Positions 35,888 through 46,031 of a DNA stretch of 64,000 nucleotides are shown here, piece after piece (the stretch's first letter is position 1; every line of letters begins with the position of its first letter). The notes beneath the pieces are model-generated. The model had not been told where the DNA came from, ran no database searches, and was given only the letters and a program-made list of their open reading frames with translations. A program made the translations under genes and the position numbers. Origin of the DNA: Gluconobacter wancherniae NBRC 103581 (GTDB taxonomy: Bacteria; Pseudomonadota; Alphaproteobacteria; Acetobacterales; Acetobacteraceae); NCBI RefSeq assembly GCF_007988885.1, contig NZ_BJUZ01000002.1, forward strand, positions 558,001-622,000. The letters are read 5' to 3'.

Positions 35888-36403
35888 ATGACCCTTCGTT
35901 CACAGACGTCAGTACCCTCTTCTTCCCGCCTTCTTCCGGCCCGGATTGCCCTCGGTGTGCTAGCTCTGGGCACAGTAGCGGCCTGCAGCAGCGGCCGTGA
36001 TCCGAGCAGCCTGACGGCACCTCGCAATCACCTGATTGGTGTTGATCGTGGTGCAGAGGGCGGAAATGATCAGCTTCGAGGCGGGGTGAATGCCTATCTC
36101 TGGCGGGGCGCGATCGACACGCTCTCCTTTATGCCGCTGGCTTCTGCCGATGCCGTGGGTGGGGTTATCCTGACGGATTGGTACCAGCCGCCCGCTACAC
36201 AGAACGAGCGTTTCAAAATCGCTGCTTATGTTCTGGACCGTCGCCTGCGTTCTGACGCCCTGCGTGTTTCTGTTTTCCGCCAGGTCCGTCAGGATGGCGA
36301 ATGGCAGGATACTCCAGTTGCAGCAACAACCACTTCTGACATTACAACCCGCATCCTTGCCCGCGCCCGTCAGTTGCGCGCGGAAAATGGTGGCCGGGAC
36401 TAA
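35888..36403 (+). CDS. DUF3576 lipoprotein
   Basis: 171 residues from the ATG at 35888 (AGGA 5-8 nt upstream). Lipoprotein signal with lipobox TVAAC (Cys about 33). The mature domain has the DUF3576 signature [33 protein letters not shown]. Widespread in Alphaproteobacteria immediately upstream of leuS, probably envelope-associated; biochemical function unknown. It lies 11 bp before leuS. Confidence 0.88.
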   Translation: MTLRSQTSVPSSSRLLPARIALGVLALGTVAACSSGRDPSSLTAPRNHLIGVDRGAEGGNDQLRGGVNAYLWRGAIDTLSFMPLASADAVGGVILTDWYQPPATQNERFKIAAYVLDRRLRSDALRVSVFRQVRQDGEWQDTPVAATTTSDITTRILARARQLRAENGGRD

Positions 36404-36414
36404 TTGAAACGACC

Positions 36415-39018
36415 ATGAGCGACACGACCTCTACGACACCCGCTTTCGACTTCCATACCCGTGAGCCTTTCTGGCAGGCAGAATGGAAAAGCCGGAATTC
36501 ATTTTCCGTACCTGATGTTCCACCAGCTGACCGGCCAAAATACTACGTGCTGGAGATGTTCCCATATCCGTCGGGACAGCTTCACGTAGGGCATGTGCGC
36601 AACTACGCGTTGGGTGACGTTGTCGCGCGGTATAAGCGCGCGCAGGGCTTTTCCGTGCTGCATCCGATGGGCTGGGATGCGTTTGGCCTGCCCGCCGAGA
36701 ACGCCGCACGCGAGCGCGGCGTGCATCCGGGCAAGTGGACGATGGAAAACATCGCGACCATGCGCGGAACACTTCAGCGGCTTGGATTTTCGCTGGACTG
36801 GGATCGTGAAATTGCGACCTGCCAGCCTGAATATTACGGTCAGCAGCAGAAGCTGTTTCTGGACATGCTTGCTGGTGGCCTGGTCGAGAGAAGGGATTCG
36901 TCGGTCAACTGGGATCCGGTTGATGAAACCGTCCTGGCTAACGAGCAGGTTGTTGATGGTCGTGGCTGGCGCTCCGGCGCGCTCATCGAAAAGAAGACAC
37001 TTTCACAGTGGTTTCTGAAGATTTCCGAATTCGCCGAGCCTCTGCTCGCCAGCCTGAAAGATCTGGATCGCTGGCCGGAGCGCGTGCGGACTATGCAGGA
37101 GCGCTGGATTGGGCGCTCTGAAGGTGCACGCGTTCGTTTTCCGCTGCACAATCCTCCAGAGGGTTTTGACACGGATCTGGACGGCATCGAGGTTTTTACC
37201 ACGCGTCCTGACACCCTGTTTGGTATGAGTTTTGTCGGTATTGCCGCAGACCATCCGGTTGCGTTGCATGTTGCCAAAAATAATCCGGAAGCTCTTGCCT
37301 TCATCGAAGAATGCCGTCGTCTTGGCACGTCCGAAGAAGTCATCGAGGCTGCTGAAAAAAGGGGCTTTGATACCGGACTCCGTGTTTCCAATCCTCTCGA
37401 CCCTGAGACGAGTGTTCCTGTCTGGATCGCAAATTTCGTTCTGATGGATTATGGAACGGGTGCAGTTTTCGGTTGCCCATGTGGTGATCAGCGCGACCTT
37501 GATTTTGCGCGGAAATACGGTTTGCCCGTGCCTTCCGTCATTCTTCCTGTCGGAGAAGATGCAGACTCATTTGAAGTGGGCGCGAAAGCGGTCACGGGAG
37601 ATGCAACACTTTACAACTCTGGTTTTCTGGACGGGCTCGATACGGCTTCTGCGAAGAAGGCATCGATAGAGCGTCTGGAAGGGTTGGGCGTTGGGCACAG
37701 CGTCGTCAATTGGCGCCTGCGTGATTGGGGAATTTCCCGACAGCGTTACTGGGGCTGCCCCATTCCGGTAGTGCATTGCCCATCATGCGGTGCCGTGCCT
37801 GTTCCGGATGATCAGTTGCCGGTTGTCCTGCCCGAGGACGTTACCTTTGACCGTACGGGCAACCCGCTGGATCACCACCCCACCTGGAAGCACGTTTCGT
37901 GTCCCAATTGTGGTACGGCTGCGACCCGGGAAACGGATACATTCGACACTTTCGTCGATAGTTCGTGGTATTTTGCCCGCTTCACCAGCCCACATGCCGC
38001 GAACCCTACGGTCCCGGCCGCTGCAGATGGCTGGCTTCCCGTCGATCAGTATATTGGCGGTATTGAGCACGCTATCCTTCATCTGCTCTACGCACGCTTC
38101 TTTACGCGTGCGATGCACGAAACCGGACATCTGGGAATTGATGAACCGTTCGCGGGTCTTTTCACGCAGGGGATGGTGACGCACGAAAGCTATCGTGACG
38201 AAAAAGGCTGGCTATACCCCGAAGAGGTAGAGCGTCGTGGTGAAGACGTCGTTCGGCGTGACAATGGTGCGACCGTCAAGGTTGGGCGTTCTGAAAAGAT
38301 GTCCAAATCCAAGCGGAACACGGTGTCCCCGGTCGCGATTATCGAGAAATTTGGGGCGGATACAGCACGCTGGTTTGTTCTTTCAGACAGCCCTCCCGAG
38401 CGTGACATGGAGTGGACGGCATCTGGTGTGGCGGCTGCAGCCCGTTTCGGGCAGCGCGTCCATCGTCTTGTGTCTTCGGTGGCAGCGCGTGATGCTGTAG
38501 ACGCCGGGCATGAGGCTGCCGGAGATGACCTTCGACGGGTTACGCACCGTACCATCGCGGCTGTCACTGAAGCGCTCGAGGCTTTTACGCCCAACGTAGC
38601 AGTTGCGCGTCTTCATGAACTGACATCCGCACTTGCAGATGCCGATCGCAAAAATGATACCGGGCTGGCAGCCGCAAGAAGAGAAGCTGCCACGGCATTG
38701 ACGCTGCTTTGTGCACCGATGATGCCACACCTTGCCGAAGACCTTATGGCGCTGCTCGAGCCAGAAGGTGCTCTGGTTGTGGAGCGTGCCTGGCCTCAGG
38801 CGATTCCAGAATGGCTTGCCGTGCAAAGTGTTACGATCGGTGTGCAGGTTCTTGGCAAGCTGAGAGGTACCATTCAGATGGCTCCAGATGCACCCAAGGA
38901 CGAAGTTCTGGCTGCTGCGAAGGCTGAGCCGAATGTCGCACGGGCTCTTGAAGGTAAACGCCTGGTCAAGGAAATCCATGTGCCGAACCGCATTGTAAAC
39001 TTTGTGGTGGCGGGCTGA
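36415..39018 (+). CDS. leuS: Leucyl-tRNA synthetase
   Basis: 867 residues, class Ia synthetase. HIGH motif as HVGH in [19 protein letters not shown], the CP1 editing domain (about residues 220-410, with [18 protein letters not shown]), zinc-type cysteines in [12 protein letters not shown] and [19 protein letters not shown] motif in [12 protein letters not shown], and the anticodon-binding and C-terminal domains are all present. It is followed 2 bp later by lptE, a normal alphaproteobacterial arrangement. Confidence 0.98.
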   Translation: MSDTTSTTPAFDFHTREPFWQAEWKSRNSFSVPDVPPADRPKYYVLEMFPYPSGQLHVGHVRNYALGDVVARYKRAQGFSVLHPMGWDAFGLPAENAARERGVHPGKWTMENIATMRGTLQRLGFSLDWDREIATCQPEYYGQQQKLFLDMLAGGLVERRDSSVNWDPVDETVLANEQVVDGRGWRSGALIEKKTLSQWFLKISEFAEPLLASLKDLDRWPERVRTMQERWIGRSEGARVRFPLHNPPEGFDTDLDGIEVFTTRPDTLFGMSFVGIAADHPVALHVAKNNPEALAFIEECRRLGTSEEVIEAAEKRGFDTGLRVSNPLDPETSVPVWIANFVLMDYGTGAVFGCPCGDQRDLDFARKYGLPVPSVILPVGEDADSFEVGAKAVTGDATLYNSGFLDGLDTASAKKASIERLEGLGVGHSVVNWRLRDWGISRQRYWGCPIPVVHCPSCGAVPVPDDQLPVVLPEDVTFDRTGNPLDHHPTWKHVSCPNCGTAATRETDTFDTFVDSSWYFARFTSPHAANPTVPAAADGWLPVDQYIGGIEHAILHLLYARFFTRAMHETGHLGIDEPFAGLFTQGMVTHESYRDEKGWLYPEEVERRGEDVVRRDNGATVKVGRSEKMSKSKRNTVSPVAIIEKFGADTARWFVLSDSPPERDMEWTASGVAAAARFGQRVHRLVSSVAARDAVDAGHEAAGDDLRRVTHRTIAAVTEALEAFTPNVAVARLHELTSALADADRKNDTGLAAARREAATALTLLCAPMMPHLAEDLMALLEPEGALVVERAWPQAIPEWLAVQSVTIGVQVLGKLRGTIQMAPDAPKDEVLAAAKAEPNVARALEGKRLVKEIHVPNRIVNFVVAG

Positions 39019-39020
39019 TC

Positions 39021-39701
39021 ATGACACGCATCCCCTGTCTTTCCCTGCTGGGGCTTTTGGGTCTTTCCGGTTGTGGATTTGCTCCTCTTTACGCTCAGGG
39101 AGGAGGGGGGCAGGTGGACGTCTCTCATGAACTGCAGAGGATCTACGTTCAGAACATTCCCAGCCGCTATGGCCAGGAAATGCGTCTGGCGCTGCAGAAA
39201 GATCTGGGCGGATCTGCTCCTGAGCAGCCGGATGGTTACACGCTGCAGGTAGGTGGAAGTGCTGCTCAGGAAGCCATCGACATTCACGGCGATAACACTG
39301 CCGGCCGTATGCGTATTTCTGGGTCAGCCCATTGGAGGCTGTTTACCGTCGAGCAGTTCCCAAAGCTGTTGGCCGAAGGAGATACGCGGGTACTGGACGG
39401 ATATAATGCGACATTCGAGCAGTATTTTGCCCAGACCCTGAACAGTGAGAGTTCGACGGGACGTGTTGCGGAAGCTTTGGCCCAAAACATGACACAGCAG
39501 ATTGGTGTCTGGTTCCGCTCTCACATTCAGCCCGGTCATGCGGCGGAGGCAGCGCTTCCGCGCTTTGCCGATCCGGATGCCATGCCGTCTGATCACGGAA
39601 CTGTCTCGCATCAGGCTGGCGCGGATGGCTTCCCTGCTTCTGCTACGGGACGTCTGAACAACAGCACGTCAACAACGTCCGCTGCGGATCCGAACGACTG
39701 A
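39021..39701 (+). CDS. lptE: LptE, LPS-assembly outer-membrane lipoprotein
   Basis: 226 residues. Lipoprotein signal with lipobox LSGC (Cys about 18) followed by GFAPLYAQ, the typical LptE start. LptE plugs the LptD barrel that inserts lipopolysaccharide in the outer membrane. The C-terminal ~40 residues are low complexity (Ser, Thr, Ala). The stop overlaps the holA start as TGATG, the classical lptE-holA coupling. Confidence 0.9.
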   Translation: MTRIPCLSLLGLLGLSGCGFAPLYAQGGGGQVDVSHELQRIYVQNIPSRYGQEMRLALQKDLGGSAPEQPDGYTLQVGGSAAQEAIDIHGDNTAGRMRISGSAHWRLFTVEQFPKLLAEGDTRVLDGYNATFEQYFAQTLNSESSTGRVAEALAQNMTQQIGVWFRSHIQPGHAAEAALPRFADPDAMPSDHGTVSHQAGADGFPASATGRLNNSTSTTSAADPND

Positions 39702-40702
39702 TGAAAATCGACGCTCGCAGTATTGTGCGGACGATCGAGGAGGCCGGTTCCTGGAGAGCAATTCTTCTCTACGGAGAGGATTCAGGCCTTATCCGGGAGC
39801 GGGCTTCGCGCGCTGTTGGTTTGGTAGCCGGGGCACTGGATGATCCGTTCCGTGTCGCGCAGCTCGATCGGGAGACCCATGAGCGTCTTGAGGAAGAAGC
39901 GACTGCATTTTCACTCATGGGTGGGCGACGTGTCGTCTGGGTGCGGGATGCGCAGGACAGTTTAACAGCGTCCCTGACCCGGTCACTGGAAACAGAAACC
40001 GACACACTGATCGTGATTGAAGCCCCAGGTCTGGCTTCACGGTCTAAGCTGAGAGCCCTGGCTGAAGGGCGGAAAAATGTTGCGTCGATTGCATGCTATC
40101 CGGAAGAGGGGCGGGCGCTCTCTCAAACAGTGACAGATGCCCTTTTGGCAGAGAATGTGCGTATCGACCGCGATGCTTTGGCGTGGCTTCTTGGCCGACT
40201 GGGCTCGGATAGAGGTGGCGTGCGTGGCGAGATTGAGAAGCTGATTCTCTACGCAGGATCCAACGGAAAACTTGATATCGACGCGGTTCAGGACTGCGTA
40301 GGGGATGCAGGCGGCAGTTCGCTGGAAGATGCGGTATATGCGGCACTCTCCGGGGACCGGGCGGGCGCCGATCGGGCGTTGGAACGAGCGCTTGCTGATG
40401 GTGCCAATCCTGTTGCAGTAGCGCGCGCTGCATTGGGTGTGCTGGTAAGGTTGCAGCGCGTAGCACTTGCTATACAGGCTGGTCAGTCTCGCGTGGAAGC
40501 GGTGCGTAACCTCAAACCACCCGTTTTTTTTAAACGCACGGATGCCTTCAACCGCGCATTAGAACGATGGTCAGTTGGGGCTCTCTCACGGGCCGCTGAT
40601 GAGACGCAGGCTTATGAGCTTGCTTGCAAACAAAGTGGCACCCCCGACATGGCGTTATGTCGCCGCCATATTGCGTCTTTGTGCGTGGCTCGCAGAGCCT
40701 GA
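39701..40702 (+). CDS. holA: DNA polymerase III delta subunit
   Basis: 333 residues. Clamp-loader subunit that opens the beta sliding clamp. AILLYGEDSGLIRERAS, the beta-binding-region MGGRRVVWVRDA and the C-terminal collar domain with ALADGANPVAVARAALGVLVRLQRVA match HolA. It overlaps lptE. The clamp-loader delta subunit lacks a P-loop, as here. Confidence 0.94.
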   Translation: MKIDARSIVRTIEEAGSWRAILLYGEDSGLIRERASRAVGLVAGALDDPFRVAQLDRETHERLEEEATAFSLMGGRRVVWVRDAQDSLTASLTRSLETETDTLIVIEAPGLASRSKLRALAEGRKNVASIACYPEEGRALSQTVTDALLAENVRIDRDALAWLLGRLGSDRGGVRGEIEKLILYAGSNGKLDIDAVQDCVGDAGGSSLEDAVYAALSGDRAGADRALERALADGANPVAVARAALGVLVRLQRVALAIQAGQSRVEAVRNLKPPVFFKRTDAFNRALERWSVGALSRAADETQAYELACKQSGTPDMALCRRHIASLCVARRA

Positions 40703-40744
40703 TGCTGAAGCGATCGGCTCCCGGTTTAAATAGACACTTTAGTT

Positions 40745-40763
40745 GCAAATGATATCCAATCTC
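40745..40763. promoter_or_regulatory. Fur-like site upstream of the PKHD dioxygenase
   Basis: GCAAATGATATCCAATCTC agrees with the 19-bp Fur consensus at 13 of 19 positions; an AAATGA-N9-TCATTT dyad surrounds it (40747-40767). It lies about 75 bp before the dioxygenase start, whose family is commonly iron-repressed. Confidence 0.45.
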
Positions 40764-40836
40764 ATTTATGGGACATCTTAACTAAGACTGCTCTCCGGCG
40801 CTGCTCTGCCGCTTTAAGGGCCTGAGGTATTTTATC

Positions 40837-41523
40837 ATGCTGCTCCACATACCTTCCGTGCTTTCCCGTGACGATCTTTTGCACATTCGCAGTCAACTTC
40901 AGACTGGCGAATGGGTCGATGGGCGAGGAACGGCTGGTTCTCAATCTGCTCAGGCAAAGCGTAATTTGCAGATTGCACCCGAAAGCGAGTTGGGGCGCGA
41001 GCTCTCAACGTTCATTTTGCGAAAGCTCGGAACGAACCCGCTTTTTAACAGTGCCGTATTGCCATTGCGTGTCGTCCCTCCGCTTTTCAACCGGTACGAC
41101 GTTGGCATGCGCTTTGGTGCGCATGTGGACAATGCGCTGCGGCCTATACCTTCCAGTGGGGGGCAACGTATCCGGACAGATGTCTCCAGTACGCTCTTCC
41201 TCAGCGGCCCGGATGAGTATGAGGGGGGTGAGCTCCTGATCCATGATTCGTCTGGAGAACAGGCGATAAAACTGCCTGCGGGGGACATGATTGTCTACCC
41301 AACGACCGCTTTGCATTCGATATCCGAAGTGACGCATGGAAGCCGGTGGGCCTCATTTTTCTGGACGCAGTCACTCATACGATCGCAGGAACAACGCACT
41401 GTCCTGTTCGATCTGGATCAGAGCATCATGGAGTTGAGTCGCCGAGTTGGGGCAGATGATCCGGACGTGCTGCGACTGACAAACGTGTATCACAATTTGC
41501 TGCGGATATGGTCCGAACTTTGA
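40837..41523 (+). CDS. PKHD-type Fe(II)/2-oxoglutarate dioxygenase (PiuC-like)
   Basis: 228 residues. Double-stranded beta-helix oxygenase with iron ligands His96 and Asp98 (FGAHVDNAL) and His160 (TALHSISEV), and Arg170 expected to bind 2-oxoglutarate. YbiX/PiuC family members sit next to TonB-dependent siderophore receptors and are iron regulated; here the receptor gene is convergent and a Fur-like site is upstream. The natural substrate is unknown. Confidence 0.93.
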   Translation: MLLHIPSVLSRDDLLHIRSQLQTGEWVDGRGTAGSQSAQAKRNLQIAPESELGRELSTFILRKLGTNPLFNSAVLPLRVVPPLFNRYDVGMRFGAHVDNALRPIPSSGGQRIRTDVSSTLFLSGPDEYEGGELLIHDSSGEQAIKLPAGDMIVYPTTALHSISEVTHGSRWASFFWTQSLIRSQEQRTVLFDLDQSIMELSRRVGADDPDVLRLTNVYHNLLRIWSEL

Positions 41524-41530
41524 TCAGTGC

Positions 41531-41565
41531 TATCTGCCCGCAGCGATAAAAGCAGCGGGCAGATA
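41531..41565. terminator. Hairpin between convergent dioxygenase and receptor genes
   Basis: Perfect 11-bp stem (41531-41541 with 41555-41565) and a 13-nt loop. The same arm sequence recurs at 41583-41593 at the end of the receptor gene, so an alternative larger hairpin is possible. There is no strong T-run. Confidence 0.5.
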
Positions 41566-41576
41566 TTGATTGAAAA

Positions 41577-44084
41577 TCAGAAGCGGGCAGATACATCAAG
41601 GTAGTAATAGCCACCATTGATGCCAAGCTGTGATGTGCTCATATAGTATTTGGGCGCGCCGAGATAACGGTTGGCAACAGGAACAGCCGACGGGAATTTG
41701 GCGAAGATATTGTTTCCGCCAAGTGTCACACTCCAGTGGCGCGCAAAATTATACGTAACAGACGCATTCGTTGTCCATTTGGGCGAATTCTGGAATTGCA
41801 GGTACTTGGTTGTCGAGAACGCATTAGGGCCTGTGTAGTAAGTCAGCTGAGACGTTGTCTGACCATATCGGATTTCATGAACAGAGACCGACCATGCACG
41901 ACCAGGAGAGTGCCAGAGGCCACCAAAAATAATCTTGCTGCGGGGGTAAGCCGTCGTCAGGTAAGCGATTGACTGGGTGTTCAGAAGGGGGCTTCCGTCC
42001 GTGCCATCTGCCTGATGGCGCAGGCGGGTGCGATTGAGGTTAATCGCAACGTCCCAGTCGACATGGCCATATTGACCAAACTCGCTCGGATAATTAGCCG
42101 TTAGATCCAGACCCTGGGTGCGCGTCGTTGCGACGTTGGCGAACCAGTGCGTGGACAACTGGCCCGACGTCCAGCTTTCAGAACCTGCGGGCAGCCCAAA
42201 GCCGTCTGCGCTCAGGGCGTTGTAGGCCTGCTGACCGTAAACGTTGCCACCGGGCATGATGCGGTCACGTAGATCAATCTGATAAACATCGACCGTCACA
42301 TGGAGCTTATGGATCGGCTCGACGATAATGCCGCCTTCAGCGCTCGTGCTGTGTTCCGGCTTCAGGGCTGATGCACCGTTTGCCAGCGCGCCCGGCGAGT
42401 TTACGGCAATCAGGCCGCGTGCAGCAGTTGGGGAAATGGCAAGAGCTGAGTAGTGCTCTTGAGCCAGAGTAGGCGCGTGGAAGCCATTGCTGAACGTCCC
42501 GCGTATTGCGAAGCGCGGGCTGAAATCATAACGCGTGGAGACCTTGCCGGTCTGTGTGTTGCCGACATCCGTGTAGTGCTCCGCACGTCCGGCAAGATCC
42601 ACCTGCCAGTGCTTCATCAGATGTGTCGAGATATCCAGATAGCCTGCTGCAACATCACGGCTGAAATTGCCTGCATTCCCGGCATTGGTGCCGGACAGGG
42701 CGTCTGAGCCGCTGCCATAAAGACTGTCTGCGGAGCCTGTTCCGATCGAATAGGCCTCATAACGGTAGGACGCGCCGCCAGCCACGTTGATTGCGTAAGG
42801 CCATACGGACGTATGAAAATTTCGACTGATATCAACGCTGTTGGTCCACTGGGTGCTGTTGTACCCCTGGGCATCGAAGTTTGTCGGGGTGCGGCCAGTC
42901 GCGCTGTTCAGCGAAAGGTTTGCTGAGTTGGCAACGCCAATATCGTTGAAGTCACGCCCATAAACGGATGAGACATCCCAGTGCCATCCTGCCAGCGTGC
43001 CCTTGAGACCAGCTGTCAGCTCATAGTCATTTTCATTAATCGTCTCGAGTGGGGAATAGCCCCACGGGTAAATCGCAGCGTAGCCCGGATATGCACTGAG
43101 TGAGCTTGGAACGCGGTAATTCTGATAGGATTGCGCGTAACGATGGGCGTAAGTGGCCGTCGCATAGGCCTGCACGTTGTCTGTGATATCGTAGCCCGCA
43201 TTGATTGCAATGCTTTCACGGGTCTGTTCGGGCTGGCTGAGTACGTTATTGTCATACCGACCGGTACGGCTGTCGGCGCCTGATCGGTAAGTGTGATCCT
43301 GATGAACGAAATCTCCGCCGATATGAACGAAGCCCCGATTATGGATGTTGAAGCCACCATCAAGGAAGACGCCTTGCTGGAAGCCATCTCCCTCGCTCGT
43401 TATTCCGCTGTTGGAGCGCATCGTCAGGCCATTTGCCTGCTTCTTCAGGATGATGTTAACCACCCCGGCAACTGCATCCGAACCGTATTGAGCGGAGGCG
43501 CCGTCACGAAGAACTTCGATATGATCGATGGAGGCCATCGGGATCATGTCGATATCAACAGGCGTTGCACCCTGCATCGGGCCCGGATCTGCATAGATGT
43601 TGGCCGTGGTATGCCGACGTTTCCCGTCCACCAGCACCAGTGTCTCGTTCGGGTTCAGGCCGCGTAGGCTGATGGTGTCCGTGAGTGCGCCCGTATCAAA
43701 GCCGCCTGTTGGCGTGGTGACGGAGGGGAGCAGCAGCGCCATTGCATCGCGCAGTGTCGGCTGGCCTGTGGCGGTAAGCTGGCGGCTGGTCACGACATCA
43801 ACTGGCGATACGGAATCGCGTGCTTTTTTGCCGAATTCACGCGTTCCCGTAACGATAACTGCCTCGCTTCCGCCTGAAACGTCGGTGATGGCCGGGCGGG
43901 TTTTTGCAGCAGTCACGGGTCGGTGAATGGGGGCTGGCGGCACAGACTTTACATGCCGTGGCGCGTGCGTTGTCTGTTCGGAAGTAGTTGCTGCGCATGC
44001 TTCACCTGCGGCAACCAAAAAGGAGGAGCCGAGCAGGGAAGTGCCGAGAAGGGCCGCGTGGCGACGAGAAAACCGAACAGTCAC
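41577..44084 (-). CDS. TonB-dependent outer-membrane receptor
   Basis: 835 residues. Sec signal (about 1-31, cut after ACA), a His/Pro-rich spacer, the plug domain starting at EAVIVTGTREFGKKA (TonB-box/plug entry), with SLRGLNPNETLVLVDGKRR and VEVLRDGASAQYGSDAVAGVVNI-like plug motifs, and a 22-strand barrel ending in YYYLDVSARF with a terminal Phe. The ligand cannot be told; ferric siderophores are suggested by the PKHD neighbour, but this subclass of Acetobacteraceae receptors also takes other substrates. Confidence 0.93.
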   Translation of the reverse strand: MTVRFSRRHAALLGTSLLGSSFLVAAGEACAATTSEQTTHAPRHVKSVPPAPIHRPVTAAKTRPAITDVSGGSEAVIVTGTREFGKKARDSVSPVDVVTSRQLTATGQPTLRDAMALLLPSVTTPTGGFDTGALTDTISLRGLNPNETLVLVDGKRRHTTANIYADPGPMQGATPVDIDMIPMASIDHIEVLRDGASAQYGSDAVAGVVNIILKKQANGLTMRSNSGITSEGDGFQQGVFLDGGFNIHNRGFVHIGGDFVHQDHTYRSGADSRTGRYDNNVLSQPEQTRESIAINAGYDITDNVQAYATATYAHRYAQSYQNYRVPSSLSAYPGYAAIYPWGYSPLETINENDYELTAGLKGTLAGWHWDVSSVYGRDFNDIGVANSANLSLNSATGRTPTNFDAQGYNSTQWTNSVDISRNFHTSVWPYAINVAGGASYRYEAYSIGTGSADSLYGSGSDALSGTNAGNAGNFSRDVAAGYLDISTHLMKHWQVDLAGRAEHYTDVGNTQTGKVSTRYDFSPRFAIRGTFSNGFHAPTLAQEHYSALAISPTAARGLIAVNSPGALANGASALKPEHSTSAEGGIIVEPIHKLHVTVDVYQIDLRDRIMPGGNVYGQQAYNALSADGFGLPAGSESWTSGQLSTHWFANVATTRTQGLDLTANYPSEFGQYGHVDWDVAINLNRTRLRHQADGTDGSPLLNTQSIAYLTTAYPRSKIIFGGLWHSPGRAWSVSVHEIRYGQTTSQLTYYTGPNAFSTTKYLQFQNSPKWTTNASVTYNFARHWSVTLGGNNIFAKFPSAVPVANRYLGAPKYYMSTSQLGINGGYYYLDVSARF

Positions 44085-44254
44085 AGTAAACTTCTTTTTT
44101 CTATAGTGAAATAGGAATTAGCCATCCTGCATTCGTGTTGTTGCATGGTCAACATAATTTTCTTCATACGGAACGTTCAAAACACGCATTTTTTCGTGTT
44201 GGAAAAAGCATTTCTGGTTCTGTCGCGTTGTCGCAATATGACACGTGCATCTCT

Positions 44255-45484
44255 ATGGGAGTTCTAGACTTGAAACGACGTCATTTCCTTCGCTCTGCGT
44301 CTGTGGCGCCAATTTCTCTTGCTGCTCCCTTTGCCATTTCAGCAGCGAAAGCTGAGGGAAATCAGGACAACGGCACTGAGCCTTATGGAAGCTTTGAGGA
44401 GGTGGCGCGGTTTGAAGGTCCCGGGCCTTCGGGTATTGCTGTCTTGCCAAATGGTCGTATTTTTGTTGGTTTTCCGCGGCATGCAGTCGATCATAAGGGC
44501 GCGACTCTTGGTGAACTGGTGGGGGGGGAAGTGGTTCCTTACCCCTCGGCAGGGATCAGTCTTCCAAGCACCGCATCACCCGCAGAATGTTTGGTTTCCG
44601 TTCACGGCATGACAGTGGACCGGCAGGGGCGGCTGTGGCTGATTGATGACGGTAAGCGGGCAGGGCACCCTTTGCAGCCAGGTGCAGCAAAGGTGGTTTG
44701 TATTGATCCTGCAACCAATACGATTGTTCATAATGTGGTTCTTAAGGTGCCCGCCCTGTTGCCAGATAGTCACATGAATGACCTCCGGGTCAGTCTGTCG
44801 CATGGGTCCGAGGGGACGGTGTTCGTAACTGATTCTTCTTTCGGCACGAAGCCCGGGCTGGTGGTGGTGGATGTTGGCTCAGGGAAGGCCCGGCGTGTTC
44901 TTACACAAAGCTCTGCCATACTTCCCGAAGCGGGTTTCCTGGCAATCGTGGAAGGTGTCCCGCGCCAGTACCTGCCAAAGCATCCGCAGCTTGTTTCCGG
45001 GGGCGTCGACGGCATCGCAATAACGAAAGATGAGAAAACGCTCTATTTTGCGCCGCTGACGAGCCGGAAACTTTACAGCATCCCAGTAGATATCCTGTCT
45101 GATCCGACGTCTGACGACAAAAAGCTTGAGGCCGCCATTCGATATGAGGGCGAGAAAGGTGTCGCGGATGGTCTGGATTTCGACTCTCATGATCGTCTGT
45201 ACACAACAAATTACGAGCATGACTGCATTCTGCGCCGGAATGTAGATGGCTCTTTTGAACTGATGCTCCGCGATCCAAGGGCGCTGTCGCCAGATGGAAT
45301 TTTTGCTGCCTCAGACTATGTTTATTGTACATTCGGGCAATGGAACCGTCTCGCATCCTTCAACGAGGGGCATGATATGCGCGTCCCGCCGTACCTGCTT
45401 GTCCGCTTCCCCATTGAAGCTCCGCAGCCCTACAACGCCTTGCCGGAGAGTGCCGAAGAGAAGCCGGGCATCCCAAGAGACTGA
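44255..45484 (+). CDS. Major royal jelly/yellow-type (MRJP) secreted beta-propeller protein
   Basis: 409 residues from ATG at 44255; longer frames add an implausible leader. The N terminus has KRRHFLRSA followed by a hydrophobic stretch and a signal-cut-like AKA, resembling a Tat signal. The rest is a beta-propeller of the MRJP/yellow group: GPSGIAVLPNGRIFVGFPR, MTVDRQGRLWLIDDG, SHMNDLRV, DGIAITKDEKTLYFAPL and SPDGIFAASDYVYCTFGQWNRL. Bacterial members may be lactonase-like or bind small molecules; catalytic activity is unproven. Divergent from the TonB receptor. Confidence 0.82.
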   Translation: MGVLDLKRRHFLRSASVAPISLAAPFAISAAKAEGNQDNGTEPYGSFEEVARFEGPGPSGIAVLPNGRIFVGFPRHAVDHKGATLGELVGGEVVPYPSAGISLPSTASPAECLVSVHGMTVDRQGRLWLIDDGKRAGHPLQPGAAKVVCIDPATNTIVHNVVLKVPALLPDSHMNDLRVSLSHGSEGTVFVTDSSFGTKPGLVVVDVGSGKARRVLTQSSAILPEAGFLAIVEGVPRQYLPKHPQLVSGGVDGIAITKDEKTLYFAPLTSRKLYSIPVDILSDPTSDDKKLEAAIRYEGEKGVADGLDFDSHDRLYTTNYEHDCILRRNVDGSFELMLRDPRALSPDGIFAASDYVYCTFGQWNRLASFNEGHDMRVPPYLLVRFPIEAPQPYNALPESAEEKPGIPRD

Positions 45485-45536
45485 GGTTTATGCCGAAATA
45501 GGGCACCACTCCTGACTTTTTCAAAGATGAGATCAT

Positions 45537-45577
45537 AAAAAAGCCCCGCAGCTGAATTTGCTGCGGGGCTTTTTTTT
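45537..45577. terminator. Bidirectional intrinsic terminator
   Basis: Perfect 11-bp G+C-rich stem (45542-45552 with 45560-45570), 7-nt loop, flanked by A-run on the left and T-run on the right, so it can stop the royal-jelly-type gene (+) and the YidB-like gene (-). Confidence 0.93.
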
Positions 45578-45596
45578 ATACTGGTAAAGCAAAAAA

Positions 45597-45953
45597 TCAG
45601 GCGGTGTGATCTGGTGCCGCGTCCTGTGTGTGGCTGTCGACTGCAGATGGCAGAAGCTGCGCAAGGGCAGGAAGCACTGCAGATGCAGGTAGGCCAGTCT
45701 TGGAAACCAGCATCTGAACCTGCTGGTCTGTCAGCAGATTGCGCAGTTCGTCTGCTGTAATCGGAAGGTTTTCGCCACTGCCGATCCAGGAACGAATTTT
45801 GTCTTCCAGGCCAGCATTTTTCGCTTGGGAGATCAGCATGTTCAGGCCTTCGCCTTTCAACATATCGCCGAAACTGCCGCCTAGTTTGTCTCCGAGCTGG
45901 CCGCCAAGTGCGCCCATTGCGGAATTCATGATGTTGCCAAAGAAACCGCTCAT
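45597..45953 (-). CDS. YidB-like (DUF937) protein
   Basis: 118 residues. Gly-rich N terminus (GALGGQLGDKLGGSFGDML) and the YidB core GLNMLISQAKNAGLEDKIRSWIGSGENLPITADEL...GLPASAVLPALAQLLP. Family is widespread and of unknown function. It is separated from minE by about 78 bp on the same strand. Confidence 0.85.
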   Translation of the reverse strand: MSGFFGNIMNSAMGALGGQLGDKLGGSFGDMLKGEGLNMLISQAKNAGLEDKIRSWIGSGENLPITADELRNLLTDQQVQMLVSKTGLPASAVLPALAQLLPSAVDSHTQDAAPDHTA

Positions 45954-46031
45954 CTGCGTGCCCCTGAAAAATACGAAACATGCAGCCAGCGAAGAGAGGA
46001 GGCTGCATCATTGGAAGACGTGGAAACGGAT

